From JANWYT01 sp034432435 (GTDB taxonomy: Bacteria; Chloroflexota; Anaerolineae; Aggregatilineales; Phototrophicaceae): a stretch of DNA of 15,554 nt. Under the pieces are notes generated by a model. The model had not been told where the DNA came from and did no database searches. It worked only from the letters and a program-made list of their open reading frames with translations. The translations under genes and the position numbers were made by a program. The stretch covers positions 1-15,554 of the forward strand of contig DAOUBS010000130.1 in the NCBI GenBank assembly GCA_034432435.1, read 5' to 3'. Shown in pieces: positions 14,088 to 15,554 of this stretch (its first letter is position 1; the number at the start of each line of letters is the position of its first letter).

Positions 14088-15554
14088 ATGCACGACCTGC
14101 ACAAGCGCAAACGCACCAAAATTGTCGCTACCATCGGCCCCGCGTCAGAAACGCCTGAAACCTTACGCGCGATGATTCGTGCTGGGATGAACGTTGCCCG
14201 CATCAACTTCTCGCATGGTGATCATGAGACACACGGTCGAAGAATTGATCTCATTCGCCAATTGGCAGAGGAAGAACGGCAGGTCGTCGCTATTCTGGCA
14301 GACATTCAAGGCCCTAAAATCCGCATTGGGCAAGTGGCCAAAGAACCGCGGTCACTTATCGTCGGGGATATGGTGACGTTTACCCTCGATGAGGTGCCGG
14401 GGGAGGGCTACACCTTCACCCTCCCCCACCCTGAGTTCCTGCGAGATCTCAAGCCCGGTGTACGACTGCTAATTGACGATGGCAATATCGCAATGGACAT
14501 CGTGGACACTTCCCCACGATCGATTAGCTGCCGCGTTACTGTTCCGGGGGATTTGCGTTCGCGTAAAGGCGTCAGTGCGCCCAATGCCAAACTGAGCTTC
14601 AGCGCCATCACTCCCAAAGACCGCGAAGATGTCCGCTTTGCCATTGCCAAAGACGTTGACTTCCTCGCCATGTCGTTTGTGCGCAACGCGAACGACATTG
14701 AACAAATGCGCTGGCTGATCGACTTCATCGGTGGGAGTCGGAAGCGCGAAGATCAAGTGAAGATCATCGCCAAGATCGAATTGCAAGACGCGCTCGATAA
14801 CCTTGAATCCATCATCAACGAAGCCGATGGCATCATGGTAGCTCGCGGTGATCTTGGGGTGGAAACACCCGCCGAGCGCGTACCATATGAGCAGAAGCGC
14901 ATGATTCGACTTTGCAACAAAGTCGGCAAGCCTGTGATCACTGCAACACAGATGCTCGAATCGATGCGCACCACGCCGCGCCCCACCCGCGCCGAGGCCA
15001 GCGACGTCTACAACGCAATCTTAGACGGCACGGACGCGGTCATGCTCAGCGCCGAGAGCGCCAACGGGGCCTATCCTGTGGAAGCCGTCAGCACCATGAC
15101 GGCGATTGCGCTAGCCGCTGAGGAATACGTGTTCAGCACGCGCAACCTCGCCACGTTCAACCCATTTCATAACATTCAGTCCAGCAAGGGTGACCTCATC
15201 TCTGATGCGATGGGATCCGTCGTCGTAGCAATGTCTGAGCTAATCAAGCCGACTGCTATCGTGACTACTACTATCTCAGGCTATACCACAATGAAAGTGG
15301 CCAAAGAACGCCCTATCACGCCGATCCTGTGCGCCACCCCGTGCGAACGCACCTATCGCAGCATGGCGCTCGTCTGGGGGGTGATCCCGATGCTCGTCCC
15401 AGAATATGACGGGATTGACGAAATGCTGTCCACCATCGCCCGTGCGGCCTACGATGCAGGCTACGTGAAGAAAAATGACGTGCTCGTTGTGCTAGCAGGC
15501 GTCCCTTTCAGCATAAAAGGCAACACGAACCTGCTGAAAGTTCACCGCGTCGGC
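14088..15554 (+). CDS. pyk: Pyruvate kinase (3' end cut by window edge)
   Basis: 489 codons are present and the frame is open to the last base; NLLKVHRVG at the end is near the normal C-terminus, so only a few residues are missing unless a C-terminal extension follows. It converts phosphoenolpyruvate and ADP to pyruvate and ATP. Visible motifs are KIVATIGPAS (11-20), NFSHG (40-44), DIQGPKIRIG (72-81), KIIAKIE with catalytic K229 and Mg ligand E231, ARGDLG with D255, and TATQMLESM (285-293). The regulatory C-terminal domain runs from about 350. K77 in GPKIR replaces the glutamate of potassium-dependent enzymes, as in PykA-type kinases. AAAAGGA (14074-14080) stands 7 bases before the ATG. It is probably co-transcribed with eno; no terminator is seen in the 24-base gap. 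Confidence 0.97.
   Translation, partial: MHDLHKRKRTKIVATIGPASETPETLRAMIRAGMNVARINFSHGDHETHGRRIDLIRQLAEEERQVVAILADIQGPKIRIGQVAKEPRSLIVGDMVTFTLDEVPGEGYTFTLPHPEFLRDLKPGVRLLIDDGNIAMDIVDTSPRSISCRVTVPGDLRSRKGVSAPNAKLSFSAITPKDREDVRFAIAKDVDFLAMSFVRNANDIEQMRWLIDFIGGSRKREDQVKIIAKIELQDALDNLESIINEADGIMVARGDLGVETPAERVPYEQKRMIRLCNKVGKPVITATQMLESMRTTPRPTRAEASDVYNAILDGTDAVMLSAESANGAYPVEAVSTMTAIALAAEEYVFSTRNLATFNPFHNIQSSKGDLISDAMGSVVVAMSELIKPTAIVTTTISGYTTMKVAKERPITPILCATPCERTYRSMALVWGVIPMLVPEYDGIDEMLSTIARAAYDAGYVKKNDVLVVLAGVPFSIKGNTNLLKVHRVG

Overview
This is about 15.5 kb of an ordinary bacterial chromosome of moderately high G+C, with densely packed genes, 1-4 base overlaps and GTG starts in use. Best guess is a member of the Chloroflexota. 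The reasons are the LysM-M23 architecture, the GT39-type membrane glycosyltransferase with a C-terminal beta-sandwich, the CASTOR-like ACT protein next to a prepilin peptidase, and the iscS-mnmA pair. This placement rests on remembered family resemblance, not on a marker gene. I see no rRNA, tRNA, CRISPR array, insertion sequence, phage gene or plasmid origin.

Layout. (1) Bases 1-3745, plus strand: the tail of a LysM protein, a DUF192 protein, a secreted LysM-LysM-M23 metallopeptidase and a GH31 glycosidase. The first three overlap, so they look like one cell-envelope transcription unit. The unit ends at a hairpin at 3749-3775 that can serve both strands. (2) Bases 3786-6249, minus strand: a NUDIX hydrolase, two small cysteine-bearing membrane proteins packed end to end, and then a nine-histidine multi-pass membrane protein with its own good promoter and a perfect Shine-Dalgarno. 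(3) Bases 6376-8491, plus strand: a tight four-gene run of a CASTOR-like ACT protein, a beta-rich protein, a C-terminally anchored membrane protein and an A24 prepilin peptidase. The peptidase stop overlaps the stop of the convergent gene by 4 bases. (4) Bases 8488-12612, minus strand: the operon iscS, mnmA, membrane glycosyltransferase, driven by a near-consensus promoter. (5) Bases 12765-15554, plus strand: eno and pyk, the last two steps of glycolysis. pyk is cut by the window edge within its last few codons.

How the genes work together. IscS activates sulfur from cysteine and MnmA places it on the wobble uridine of certain tRNAs. Enolase and pyruvate kinase turn 2-phosphoglycerate into pyruvate. 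The LysM-M23 protein probably binds and trims peptidoglycan. The least explained parts are the multi-histidine membrane protein, the two small cysteine-containing membrane proteins beside the NUDIX gene, and the two unknowns between the ACT gene and the prepilin peptidase. Nothing here proves a new system; these are the best leads.
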